Positions 21,771 to 32,370 of a DNA stretch of 64,000 nt are shown here, in pieces. The notes under the pieces were generated by a model. The model was not told the origin of the DNA and searched no databases. It saw only the letters and a program-made list of their open reading frames with translations. Every line of letters starts with the position of its first letter. Positions within the stretch are counted from its first letter, which is position 1. The position numbers and the translations under genes were made by a program. Source of the stretch: Siphonodentalium dalli (Eukaryota; Mollusca; Scaphopoda; Gadilida; Siphonodentaliidae); the NCBI GenBank assembly GCA_032622095.1, contig CP136061.1, positions 22,260,991 to 22,324,990 on the forward strand, given 5' to 3'.

Positions 21771-22180
21771 AGTCGTTCTGAATCAAGCTACGTATGCGAC
21801 AGCGTGTAGTATAATTTAGAAACACCCAGACCCGTTCATTAAAATTGTTTTGGGCATGTGATCGTTTCACATCAAATGCACATCCCTGGCTGCTTGTGAT
21901 TTGTAAACTGTTTTGAGTCAACGATGCAGTGAATGTTGCAACTGAAAACTGTACATTAGACAATGTATATTGAATTCTACACGTGCATTGGTGACGCTGT
22001 GGGTACTTTATGGAACTCATTACTCATATATCGACATGGGAATGATTTTGCTTCGGTATCTATCAATTTGGGAGGGTAACTAGAATATCTACGTAGGATG
22101 CCTTGGGGAGATGATCCCTTGTTTTGTTAATATGACCGCCCAAATTATTCCAGATACGCTACGTTTTACCTCCCTCTGGC
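21769..22180 (+). pseudogene. Internally deleted paralogue of the 16977 pseudogene
   Basis: Starts 'gtagtcgttctgaatcaagc' and follows the 16977 pseudogene, but lacks its middle part (about 17155-17370), including the HYNR block and the CATCAT run. It resumes at 'gagtcaacgatgcag' and loses further sequence before 'tggtgacgctgtgg'. The last part reads 'MGMILLRYLSIWEGN' then a stop, then 'MIPCFVNMTAQIIPDTLRFT'. It is more degraded than the 16977 copy. The next hairpin MITE is inserted at the equivalent place. Confidence 0.5.
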
Positions 22181-22535
22181 CTGTTCTCCCAAACACCAGC
22201 ACATTATCTGCTTATAATATAATTTGTTTTATGTACATAATCTGCTTAGAATTTCCTTTTTGGGTCGATAATGTGCTGAAAATGATAGCATTTCAGTCAC
22301 ATTATCGACTCATGATGAGGCGATTAAAATCAGATTATGTGCAGACAAAAACAAGCCAACTCACGACTTGTCAGGTATACGCTCTTTAACACGTGCTTTC
22401 ACTGTGGTCCGCGCCATAAAACGATATAACGGCGATGAGACAATTATCTGCTTATTTCAGAATCAAATAATCACATAATGTACCCATTTCATATTATATA
22501 GGCCGATTATGTGCGTATTTTCGCGAGGATATGTT
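22181..22535 (+). repeat. Hairpin MITE at the duplication junction (mosaic copy)
   Basis: Full-length copy of the 'attatctgcttataat' family. Its first bases (to about 22195, 'ccaaacacc') match the copy at 26712, while most of the rest matches the copy at 17650. This makes it the recombinant junction of the tandem duplication. Confidence 0.7.
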
Positions 22536-23086
22536 GCTCTCTCAGATGGCAACCCTGGAGGAATATCACACAGAAGCAAGAACACAGTTTCATGCTGGCG
22601 ACTTTTGAAGTTATTTAGGATTTAGCCAGGTATAGATGTAGACCAAACTATTAATTAAACACTCAAACACAAAAACAAAATGTGGAATTATTAGATTTAG
22701 TTTGAGTCATGACACTGTACAAAGGTAGATCATAGATATACACATAGGATATCTGGATATGGCAGGCCTTAGACTTTCAGATAAAAGCTGCAATCATCTG
22801 AGGCAGTCTTCAAAGGCAGCAATGCAGCGTGATGAACGTAACGTGGAACTAATTGAACATATCGATACAGATGGTGGTGAGCTTACAACAATGGCATCTG
22901 GTATAGTAACGTCCGCCCAAGTAGAGATTTGCCATCTTTTTGCCTACAAGATAGGTAAAGACAAAATAAGCGATTTTGCGAGGAAACAAAAAACAAGTTC
23001 ACGACAAATATGTACAGCGCAAACTGTAAACATTTCAGTCGGAAATGAAGAGCCTCAAAATAAAGGCACATGGGCACGAGATACAG

Positions 23087-23212
23087 TTAACCCCGAGGTT
23101 CATGGCGGAAGCTGTGCTGGTGCAGCATTAAAGGCCCTGTGCTAATGCAAATGCAATATCTTATATGGGGGCCTCGCATAAAAGAGAATGCATTGGCTTA
23201 CAAGGTCAATAT
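23087..23212 (+). mobile_element. Relic TTAA hairpin MITE, duplicate copy
   Basis: Identical to the relic at 18565 except for one base (cataaaa instead of catataa), because it lies in the second tandem unit. Confidence 0.5.
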
Positions 23213-24972
23213 AAAATAAAGAGCGATGGTACGAAATGTGGTTCATATGTGTACATAGGCACCCACTCGGTCGATGTAATTAATGATATGGTGAATATGC
23301 ATGTATGAGTGGAACCGATTAGGTATAATGTGACCGAGGTTCGGCAATGTTATATTAATATAAATACTTGAGTGAACGCACGTAATTATAAATACAACAG
23401 ATGTGTGGGGTGGGCCGGTGGGGGATTTCTTTTAGATTTGTTATCAGAAAATTATGTATCGTTTATACAATCAGAACATCCTAGGTTTTTGCGTCGAATG
23501 TTTGCCAATAGGTATTAATGATATTCCCTTTAATGCGTTTTCGGAAGACATATCTTGATTGCTTAGAGGTATATTTTATTTTTAGGGAATTAGTTGAATA
23601 AATTGGTAAGGGAGATCTTTAGAAAAAGAGATGGCCCGGTACGATGGGATAAGGTTGACATCTATTTGGTTCTGCTCTCTTGTCATACATAACAAAACAA
23701 GACACTGGTGAGCGATCGTAATACCAGTCATGCATGCACATATATGTTTGTTGTTGATGTAACATGTTCCATAAGTGATGCGCATACACGAGGAATCAGA
23801 TACAACGATGCTCCTTCGTGTCGCCCATGCTGCAAAGAGCCACAATGAATCATTATGAAGACACCTGATACTGGCGTCGAGGTCCACCCAATGAATCATT
23901 ATGAAGACACCTGATACTGGCGTCGAGGTCCACCCAATGCATCATTACCATATCTCATCTATACGAAATCTCAAGAAGCTCGAGAATAATTTATTAGACT
24001 TCGCGCGAGTAATCATATTATAGAATTATAGAAATAGAAATATGAAGACACAGGCAACCTCAGACACCATTAGAAAAGCGGATATTCCCTGTATGCAAAA
24101 AAAAAAGAAAAAAGAAAAAGAGTAAAAAAAAGAAGAGTAGAATTGAAACGTAGATAGATTTGTCATAAAATGCGATGCCTATAATGATCTCAGGCAAAAT
24201 TCAATATCAATGAAGCTAACAAATATCTAACTGTCATGAAAGGTTACACTGGTGTAAATGTCTTTCATTGGCCTCAGTGATAACGTTTTTGCGTATACTG
24301 TTGGCAATATAAATTTTGGGTCAAAAATGTTCTTTAAATCTGAAAAATTGACATTTGGAGAAACTTTTTACGCAAAAAATCATGTCCTTCTAGCAGGAAT
24401 TTCGTCTTTAATTCTTGTGTTTTCGTTACTAGTGTCAGAACCGCATAAAAAAATACTGTCATATTTTAGACCACACCAAAAAATTCAAACTTCACTACAA
24501 AGGGTTAATTCCTGTGCCAGTGGCTATTTTACCTATGGGAAATCATAGGGAAGAGGTGTGATGATTTTTTTATGCAAAAAGCACACAAGGCTATTGACCA
24601 ATCACGGCCCAGTGTCTATTTTATTCTCTCCTATATATCAGCTAGATGTCACTCCGAAACCTATTTACACCAGTTTAACCGAAAAACATGGTAAAATAAC
24701 TGCTCCTGTGTTCAACATAATCCGGTTACTCTTCATTCGGATAAAACAGCTCAGTAGTTGACAATTTTAAAGGTGTCATTATCAGTATTATAAATTAACT
24801 ATGTTATTTGGGTTATTATGCTGCTTATGGTATATATCTGCGTTAGTTTCAATTGTGCAACCGCCATCCATTGGTGTATTGCAATATTATAAGTTACGGG
24901 ACGCTTATTGGTCGGATATGGTGTCATGTGAGGCGAAGTGAGATCAATATTAGGCGAGGCCGTAGGCCGAGC

Positions 24973-25413
24973 TTAAAGGCACGTGAGGCCTTAGTTGTCG
25001 AAAATATTCATATTTGTTCCAATCACCGTAAACAGAAAAAAAAACAGTAAAACGCATACCTGAGCAAGAGCCTGATTGGGTTACAGAAGACAGCACAATG
25101 CTACTGGCTAATCACACACAAATGGCATAAACGCTCTTTATTAGTTCCACATCAGGAATTCACACACAAATATCGCTCTTTATGTTTACCATCATAATAT
25201 AAACAGACACAAGAAAAGTAACTTTTTATGCTTTCGTTTACATAACAATGGTCAACCATATGACAATAACATACTGTTTATGCGATATTTCTTTCTTATT
25301 TGTATACGGACAAAGTCTGTCTACATTTTGATGTTCTTTCTGTTTGTGGCGGTTTTTGACGGTTGGAAATATTTTCACAGGATACCCACCGCCAAGGCCA
25401 ACCGTACCTTTAA
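24973..25413. mobile_element. TTAA-flanked MITE (AGGYACG family), duplicate copy
   Basis: Same element as 20451-20891, carried in the second tandem unit, with the same TTAA ends. Confidence 0.65.
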
Positions 25414-26133
25414 TATTGATCTCTTTGTAACTTTGTAATTGTCGAAACTTTCGAATTCCTCAAATATGTCGCACGCAGGTTTTGGTACATGGTGCTATAT
25501 CGTTAAATTCGCAGAAAATGATTTCCGACAGATATCACCTTTCTTGGCTCCAAAATACACCAAAAATATTCCCGAGGCGACAGAGTTTCTGAAAACAAGT
25601 TGTTGATTTCATATGGGGTCACTGGCCTAATATGGGTTCATATACCATCACTATTAATCGACGCTAATTGGCTAATCGCAAGAGCTGACATAATAAATAT
25701 AAATATATCTATTTCTTATCGAGACACCTGGTACTGGAGTCGAGGTCCGTGCATGCCATGTGTGTGCCAAGATTGAAACTTCAATAATACTTAACATTGA
25801 AATTTATCGATGATATAGCTGAGAGGGGGGGGGGGGGGGGGGGGCGAAATTTGCGCTTCCCTTCCCGCATTTCATTCGTTCACATGTTATAAATCAGCAC
25901 GCGCTTTCTCCGGACAAGACAAGAAAACGCCATTCTAATTTATGGTAACAAACAGTGATGTTCGGGTGGCATGCCTATGCTCGGGCAATAGATTAAAGTT
26001 TTTCAAACCCTACAGTCGTTCATCTAACCGACATTATGTGAATAGCGACAATACAAAGCGTCATAAAAATATGAAGTGATGAAAAATTAGGGAAATTTCA
26101 CATTTGTTTCGAAATTGTCATTGTCCGCACGAA

Positions 26134-26290
26134 AATCTGCTTAGAATCGCCTCATTATGAGTCAATAGTGTGACTAAAATGTTCTCATTTTCAGCACATT
26201 ATCGACTCAAAATGAGGCGATTCTAAGCAGATTATCTACCTAAAATAAGTTATATTATAAGCAGATACTGTGCTGGTTTTCGAGAGAACA
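26134..26290 (-). repeat. Hairpin MITE fragment, duplicate of 21612
   Basis: Same as 21612-21770 apart from one base near the right end ('ttttcgagag' instead of 'ttttagagag'). Confidence 0.6.
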
Positions 26291-26295
26291 GGCTG

Positions 26296-26708
26296 CGTAG
26301 TCGTTCTGAATCAAGCTACGTATGCGACAGCGTGTAGTATAATTTAGAAACACACAGACCCGTTCATTAAAATTGTTTTGGGCATGTGATCGTTTCACAT
26401 CAAATGCACATCCCTGGCTGCTTGTGATTTGTAAACTGTTTTGAGTCAACGATGCAGTGAATGTTGCAACTGAAAACTGTACATTAGACAATGTATATTG
26501 AATTCTACACGTGCATTGGTGACGCTGTGGGTACTTTATGGAACTCATTACTCATATATCGACATGGGAATGATTTTGCTTCGGTATCTATCAATTTGGG
26601 AGGGTAACTAGAATATCTACGTAGGATGCCTTGGGGAGATGATCCCTTGTTTGTTTTAATATGACCGCCCAAATTATTCCAGATACGCTACGTTTTACCT
26701 CCCTCTGG
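26296..26708 (+). pseudogene. Third copy of the shortened pseudogene
   Basis: Almost identical to 21769-22180, with the same internal deletions and a 'gtttgtttta' variant near 26649. It lies at the right end of the tandem array and is followed by a more divergent hairpin MITE. Confidence 0.5.
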
Positions 26709-26711
26709 CCT

Positions 26712-26900
26712 GTTCTCCCAAACACCAGCACATTAGCTGCTTATAATAGAACTTGTTTTAGTTAGATAATCTGCTTAGAATTTCCTTTTTGAGTCGATAA
26801 TGTGCTGAAAATGATAGCATTTCAGTCACATTATCGACTCATGATGAGGCGATTCAAAGCAGATTATGTGCGGATAATGACACAAACAATCAAACTAACG
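26712..26900 (+). repeat. Hairpin MITE, right-hand flank of the tandem array
   Basis: Same family as 17650 but with its own variants ('cattagctgc', 'aatagaacttgttttag', 'gagtcgataatgtg'). It ends near 'gctctttaacgg', without the distal part found in the complete copies. It represents the ancestral right junction of the duplication. Confidence 0.6.
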
Positions 26901-26924
26901 ACTAGTGAGGTGTACGCTCTTTAA

Positions 26925-27090
26925 CGGACAATAAATATGAATGATTCTGCTCTTCTTATATCTGTTTTTGTTGTCTGTCGTCTGCTTTTATTACATGAAC
27001 ACCCCTCCAAACGAATAATAAACTGTTACAATGTATACTTTTATAACTGAATGGAAGAATCCATTTAGTTTAAATAGGGTTAAACCCATG
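26925..27090 (+). repeat. Dispersed repeat, paired with 33648-33800
   Basis: 'aataaatatgaat.attctgctctt...ctgcttttatta..tgaacacccctccaaa..aataata...gt.acaatgtatacttttata' also occurs at 33648-33800 with modest divergence. No ends or coding identified. A G-run follows at 27150-27168. Confidence 0.55.
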
Positions 27091-27471
27091 TATGCTAAAA
27101 CGGCGAATGAAGCTATGACATAACGTTCGATGTGTATGTGTGTTTTTTTTGGGGGGGGGGGGGGTGGGGGCTCATATTTTGAAAGTAAGGGCCACACGTA
27201 TATGAAAATGTGAGTTTACATCAAGTTCTTATCCTGACGCAGTTATCGAAGACTTTAAGAAGTATGGTAGTTTATAATAATAACAACATGAACACATTTG
27301 AAAATAAGTAATATTGACATATTCCTCCACCAGAGGCCGATGTCAAAACAATTACACAAAAGAAAATGAGATTATACATACTAGCAACATAAACATATTA
27401 ATTTTCATTGTTTGGTGATTCACACCGTTTGTGGACAAAGAGCTGGTCCATGTCGCAGACAACATTACTTG

Positions 27472-27975
27472 ATCATGTCACGAATCTGTAATCTGTCCTG
27501 CAGAGATCATATTCCACCAGTACTAAACCTCCAAACTTTTTAATGCCCTGACCTAATAATCTTGAGAATTGATGAAGATGAACTCAAAACATGTAATGAA
27601 GCAGATCATGCCACGAGTCTCTACTCCGGCTAACGACCGTAGAGATCATATTCTACCATTACAAAACCTAGGAACTGTTTTGAAGTTTTGACAAGGAACC
27701 TTATAAAGTCGAAAAAATAACGCGGGGAATATATTTCTTAGTCATTACCAGTTCCGGAATAAAATGTATTTCATTGTATGTGAATGTTCAAACTCGAAAT
27801 TGCATAATTTAAGTGACTTTGTGGGTGATTTTGGTTTGCGTCGCTCACAATTATGGAATTTCTCCTGGGTAATTTATTCAATGTATATTGAGATATCTGC
27901 AGACAAAAGTAATGATTCGTGACATGTTCTACATCATTGCATGTTTTGAGTTCATCTTCATCAATTCTCAAGATG
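27472..27975. repeat. Foldback containing a half copy of the GATCATG MITE
   Basis: Two inverted arms, 'cttgagaattgatgaagatg...catg' at about 27560 and 'catcttcatcaattctcaag' ending near 27973, enclose the left part of the GATCATG MITE (from 27604, 'gatcatgccacgagtctcta', through 'tttctcctgggtaatttatt'). A second MITE terminus lies at 27472 ('gatcatgtcacgaatctg'). This looks like a MITE partly converted into a new foldback. Confidence 0.5.
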
Positions 27976-28117
27976 AGTAAGAATTTCTGTTGATCTGTCA
28001 TAACCATATTAGTGAAGGTCTGATTCAAGTTTTTTATTCCTGCAAAGAAAACCCAAAACGCTCTCTTAAATGGTTATAAATGGGTCATCTCAGGTTGAAA
28101 TGTTCTTCTGTTTCTAA

Positions 28118-28492
28118 CTGTATGCCCAATATATCCTCGCGCAAATACACACATAATTGACATATAATGTGAAATAGATACATAATGTGATTATTTTATT
28201 CTGCAATAAGCAGATAATGGACTCATATCCGTTATTTCTTTTTATGGCGCGGGCCACAGTGAAAACACATATCAAAGTGCGCACACCTGGAAAGTCGTGC
28301 ATTGGCTTATTCGTGTCATTGTCTGCGCATAATATGCTTAGAATCGCCTCATTGTGAGTCAATAATGTGATTAAAACGCTCTCATTTTCAGCACATTATC
28401 GAGTCAAAAGAGGCGATTCTAAGCAGATAATATACATAAAACAAGGTCTATTATAAGCAGATAATGTGCGTAGTTTCGGGAGAACAGGCTGT
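28118..28492 (-). repeat. Hairpin MITE, 'attatctgcttataat' family, near full length
   Basis: Starts near 'caatatatcctcgcgcaaat' and ends 'gggagaacaggctg'. It includes 'ggcgcgggccacagtgaaaa', the long 'gcttagaatcgcctcatt' stem, and 'ttataagcagataatgtgcg'. This copy is one of the best for defining the element's two ends. Confidence 0.6.
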
Positions 28493-28703
28493 TATTCCAC
28501 ATCTTTCGCAATTTCACTCATTGTCGTTGTATCAACATTTTGGTGTGTTATGTACACAGTTTTACGAAACTTTGTGTGTTATTGGTACCCAGCTTGACAT
28601 TGTCTGTGTTTTCAGCACACATTTGATATATAAATCTTACATCTGACCACAGGACGCATTGATGGTCATCTTTTAAAATGTTATTCCTGCCTCAAATTTG
28701 CGT

Positions 28704-29080
28704 TTAACCCTTTACCCAAACAGAAGGGCCCTGTGCCAATGCATTCTCTTATATATGCGAGTCGACCATAGGTCGCCTCGCATATATAAGAGAATGCATT
28801 GGCTTAACACATTAAAAATTATAAAATTGTTAAAGAATGTAAGAATTTTTTTTTTTAGGCCAATGCATTCTCTTATATATGCGAGGCGACCTATGGTCGA
28901 CTCGCATATATAAGAGAATGCATTGGCACAGGGCATAACTGTAACCATCACAATGTGGTCAAGGAGCCGGTTCCAATGATATCCATATTTGTATGGTTTT
29001 ATTGAGACAGACCGAAGATATTTTAGGCTGTTGAAGCTTTATTTGGCCGGTTTTGGCCGGTTTGTTGGGTAGAGGGTTAA
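28704..29080 (+). mobile_element. Twin-hairpin TTAA MITE, copy A
   Basis: TTAA at both ends (28704-28707 and 29077-29080), with terminal inverted repeats CCCTTTACCCAA(A)CA and TGTTGGGTAGAGGG. Inside are two near-perfect 67-bp palindromes (28736-28802 and 28860-28926), which are reverse complements of each other and separated by an A/T-rich spacer. Each has a 26-bp stem (ccaatgcattctcttatata + tgcgag), one T/C or G/A mismatch, then cgacc/ggtcg around a 3-base loop. The distal 150 bp ('aggagccggttccaatgata') is shared by all copies. CCCTTT after TTAA fits piggyBac-like ends. The spacer is shorter than in the other copies. Confidence 0.8.
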
Positions 29081-29133
29081 AACAGCCACCGTCACGATAA
29101 GAAATGTGATAATTTATGTAACATAAACACACA

Positions 29134-31553
29134 GGTCCGAATCGGCATCTCCAGTTTAGACCTAGTTTAAACTACCAGTTTAAACTGGGTTTTAGTAGTA
29201 AAACCAAGTTTTTCTCCACCGCTGGGACGACATAGATTTGGTCGATTGCGTTACCTGTGGGCCTCACTTGTCCAATTGCAAGAATAGGAGGCGTGGTCTG
29301 TCTGTTTATTATCGCTACTTGTCAATTCATTGTCCGGTCACGCGACCTGTTGTCGCTATATAATCTCCTAATCAGGGGAATAACCCGTGCGCTTTGAGAA
29401 ATCACGACGAATGCACGGTCTGTTGTATAACGGTTAGATATTATCTAATATCATGGACGAACGTGACTTTTGGAACTCAAAAATATCTCTTGAGGGCATG
29501 GGTGGGGGCCCGCCACAAATACCCCATAGAAACACCACCACCCCGGGGGGTACCATCCGGACGGGTGAAAATGGGGTATGGACCATTTTTGAGATGGGAA
29601 GGATTTCGGCGAATTTGACGGCATGAATGGGTGTCTCGCCCATAATACCCGATAGAAACATCACCCCTCACCCCGGGATAACAGGGGTATGGACGGTAAG
29701 GATTTAGGCTAATTAATTTGGCAGCAGGAGTGGGTGGCACGATCAAAATACACCATAGAACCACCCCTACACACCCCTCACCGGGGGGAGGGGTCCTACC
29801 AGAGGAGGTGGAAATTGGGTACGCCCAAATACCGAATAGAAACACCCCAACCCTCACCCCCGGGGAAGGGTACCTCAAATAACACATATAAACACCCCAC
29901 CCCTCACATCCGGGCGGGGTGGGGTGGGTTACTACCCGAGGGTTGAAGATGGTATGTGGCCTGCTCCAAATATCCCATATAGACACCCTACCCTCATCCC
30001 TGGAGGGTACCACCCTGCTGGGGTGAAAATGGGGTATGGAGCATTTTATTCATTATTCGCAAAAACATGCCTCTGTTGGTCAATATTACGATTGTGTAGG
30101 TGGCCCGCCCCAAATATCCCATAGAATGGGGTATGGACCGTTATCGAGATCGGTAAGGATTTCGGCCAATATGACGTCATTGGTGGGCGGCCCGCCCTCG
30201 AATATAGTCATAGAAACACCCACACCCTTACCGCGGGTGAAAATGGGGTCCGAGTGGGGGTGGGGTGTTTCTATGGGGGGCATTTGGGATGTGCCACCCA
30301 CCGTTCTCGAAAATGGTCCATACTCCATTTCACCCCCTCGGGGTGGTACCTCCGGTGAGGTTTTTATAGGGGGTAGTTGAAGCGGGCTACCCACACTGCT
30401 GACGTCAAATTGACCGAAATCCTTACCGTTCTCGAAAATGGATCCATACCCCATTTTCACCTCCTGGGGTGGTCCCCCAGCGTTCAGGGGTGGGCTGTTT
30501 CTATGGGACATTTGAGCGGGCCATCCATCCATGCCGAAATCCTTACCAGTCTCGAAAATGGTCCATATCCCACGTTCACCCCATCGGTGGTACCCCCCCC
30601 CCCCGGATATGAAGGGTGGGGTGTTTCTATGGGTTATTTGGGGCGAGCCACCCACCCATACTATCAAATTGGTCGAAATCCTTACAGTTCTCCAAAATAG
30701 TCCATACTCCACCCCCTCAGGGTGGCCGTTAACCTCCCCCGGGTGAAGGCTGGGGTGTCTCTGATAGGTATTTGGGCGGGCCACCAACCCATGCGCCAAA
30801 TTGACCGAAAGAGACCTTTTGTGAATAAGGAATCAGTTTCAAAAGTCATGTTCGTGTCTAACGTGTCAATCTGATCAGTCCGATCCCGCCATGCTCTCAG
30901 CCGCCAAATCGACATCCGAACGAGCGAATTGCAAACAGACATATATAGCAAGAAATCATCCATCACACTGGCACATATTTTGTTAGAATTTATCTCATAA
31001 GTACCGACATCGCCTCCCCGAATTCCACTAAGACTCTCCTGCATCTACATTGAGTGACAAACGACCGCGCATAAACGCCTCCCCCAATTCAAAATAAACA
31101 CTCCCATATTCACGAAGAAACAACATCAATATTGGGCGAAAAATATCGGCCGAATAATTAAACCCAAAAAACTAGGTTTTAGTCAAACCTGGGGTAGGGT
31201 GGTTTAACTTTGAATTTTTTTCAAAGTATATTTAAAGGTGTATGTTCGAGGCGAGACGTATGGTACGTATAAATCATATATACCTAAGCTTATACTGATG
31301 ATTATATAGCCAATTCACCACAAACAATTAGTAATATTACCATAACTTTATCACGTTAATAAAACCTAGTTTCAACTTAAACTGAGTTTATCACAAAACT
31401 TTGTTTAAGTACGCTGAAACCCAGTTTTACTCCCATAAACCTGGTTTAACTACTGTAAAACCAAGTTTAAACCCTACTTAAACCTAGTTTAAACTGGAGT
31501 TAAACCTGGTCTAGAATAAAACCTAGTCTAAACCAGAGATGCCGATTCGGACC
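29134..31553. mobile_element. PIF/Harbinger-derived element, complete, non-coding
   Basis: Ends GGTCCGAATCGGCATCTC and its inverse, 18 bp perfect and about 26 bp imperfect. They are flanked by ACA on both sides (29131-29133 and 31554-31556), a 3-bp target duplication as expected for this superfamily. The left 320 bp match the Harbinger fragment at 9205-9529. The ATG of that element's Myb/SANT-like gene has a counterpart at about 29452, but coding stops soon after. Both ends carry arrays of 'aaacc(t/c)agtttaaac' boxes (29152-29200 and 31360-31535), likely transposase-binding repeats. The core (29485-30800) is a tandem-repeat block. The element could move only with help from an autonomous relative. 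Confidence 0.8.
29485..30800. repeat. GC-rich degenerate tandem repeats in two opposed blocks
   Basis: A unit of roughly 120-160 bp recurs: 'ccgccccaaataccccatag', 'aaacaccccaccc', C-rich box, 'ggtgaaaatggggtatggac', 'cattttcgaga..ggtaagg', 'atttcggccaatttgacg'. About six units read forward up to about 30245. Beyond that about five units read as the reverse complement ('ggggtgtttctatgggg', 'tccataccccattttcacc'). The core of the transposon is therefore one large imperfect inverted repeat made of tandem repeats. Long overlapping open frames here on both strands come from the repeat and are not genes. Confidence 0.7.
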
Positions 31554-31556
31554 ACA

Positions 31557-32133
31557 ACGGTCAAGCTGGTACTAAAAAGGACGACTACTAAAGCTGGATA
31601 CCCAAGACACACCCAAAATGCTGTCAATGACTCAACAATGACTTCTTCAGTGCATGGGACTATGTTGTTTATGTCGGTCTTTCTCAATTTTGTATTAGAA
31701 GCTCAGTGAAAGTTAATTTAACGGCAAAATATGTGATGTTTATGTACGTACAATACAGTAGAATATCAGAAGACTGAACAATCTGACAGATTTACATTTA
31801 TAATAAACCATGTCCGGTACACTGTGGCATCTGGCGGACTACCTTCAGTCACACAATGGTAAAACCTCTAGCTATGCCTGCACATATCTAGACTTGAGAT
31901 TCATGTCGTGCTCTAGTAAAAACCGTGTGAAGTTGTGAATTATGTTATATGTACATAAACTTGTATATTGGTTTTGATTATGATATTTTATTTATTGGGG
32001 ATTTGGGAATGACCTGGGAGGATTTGGAAGGCGCGGATCCCCTCCCATACAACCCACTTATGAATGATGTTGGGGTTATGATATGGTGAGACATAAACAT
32101 AACAAAATATATGAAACAATGGGTGGAAATGAT
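31557..32133. other. No recognisable gene
   Basis: AT-rich DNA with no long frame and no repeat that I could match elsewhere in the window. Confidence 0.4.
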
Positions 32134-32370
32134 CTAGACATTTGTTTTCTTTTTCTGTTTTGATTTTTTAATTCTTTTGGTTTCTGTTGTTGCTGTTGTT
32201 GGTGACATAGCCATAGCCTTTAGTAGTTGTTCGGTTTTCTCTTGTTGTTTCTCACTGGCTTCTATTTTCGCTTTAGTTCTGGCTATGTCGTCTTGTGCAC
32301 TTCTACAAATTTCCCGTAACTCCGCCGCCGAGGTTACGGAGCCGGTGCTGCTGTTGTTGTTGGTACTTGA
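32134..32370 (-). CDS. Orphan 3' coding fragment, charged coiled-coil-like C-terminus
   Basis: On the minus strand a frame without an ATG start runs from 32370 to a stop at 32136-32134 and gives about 78 residues: 'SSTNNNSSTGSVTSAAELRE', 'ICRSAQDDIARTKAKIEASE', 'KQQEKTEQLLKAMAMSPTTA', then a basic tail rich in Lys. The charged, heptad-like pattern and Thr/Ser/Lys composition look like real protein sequence, unlike the plus-strand Val/Ser/Leu frame over it. The upstream coding side is cut exactly where a hairpin MITE begins (32371), so this is either a last exon or the surviving tail of a gene broken by that insertion. Family not recognised; the C-terminal part of a Myb/SANT-like transposon protein is one possibility. 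Confidence 0.4.
   Translation of the reverse strand, partial: SSTNNNSSTGSVTSAAELREICRSAQDDIARTKAKIEASEKQQEKTEQLLKAMAMSPTTATTETKRIKKSKQKKKTNV

Larger units (their letters stand above)
17675..22196 (+). repeat. Tandem duplication unit 1 (4.52 kb)
   Basis: Every base from about 17675 onward recurs 4522 bases later. The offset becomes 4528 after a poly-G run that has 14 G at 21303 and 20 G at 25825. By eye there are only about eight single-base differences between the copies (for example 18658 T/A, 18896 C/G, 20190 G/T, 21478-21479 GT/AC). The unit holds a relic TTAA hairpin element (18565-18690), a 46-bp direct repeat (19322-19413), a TTAA MITE (20451-20891), an inverted hairpin MITE (21612-21770) and a shortened pseudogene (21769-22180). 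No convincing host gene is included. Confidence 0.9.
22197..26718 (+). repeat. Tandem duplication unit 2 (4.52 kb)
   Basis: Second copy of the preceding unit, in direct orientation and directly adjacent. The boundary falls in the 'attatctgcttataat' hairpin MITE. The copies are so alike that the duplication must be recent, or the two copies have been homogenised. An assembly artefact (two haplotypes laid end to end) is possible, but the mosaic junction argues for a real unequal exchange. Confidence 0.9.

Noticed and set aside
29477..30799. Open frames of 107-237 codons on both strands
   Set aside because: They lie in GC-rich tandem repeats that are open on several frames at once; no motif, and the element is a non-coding Harbinger derivative.
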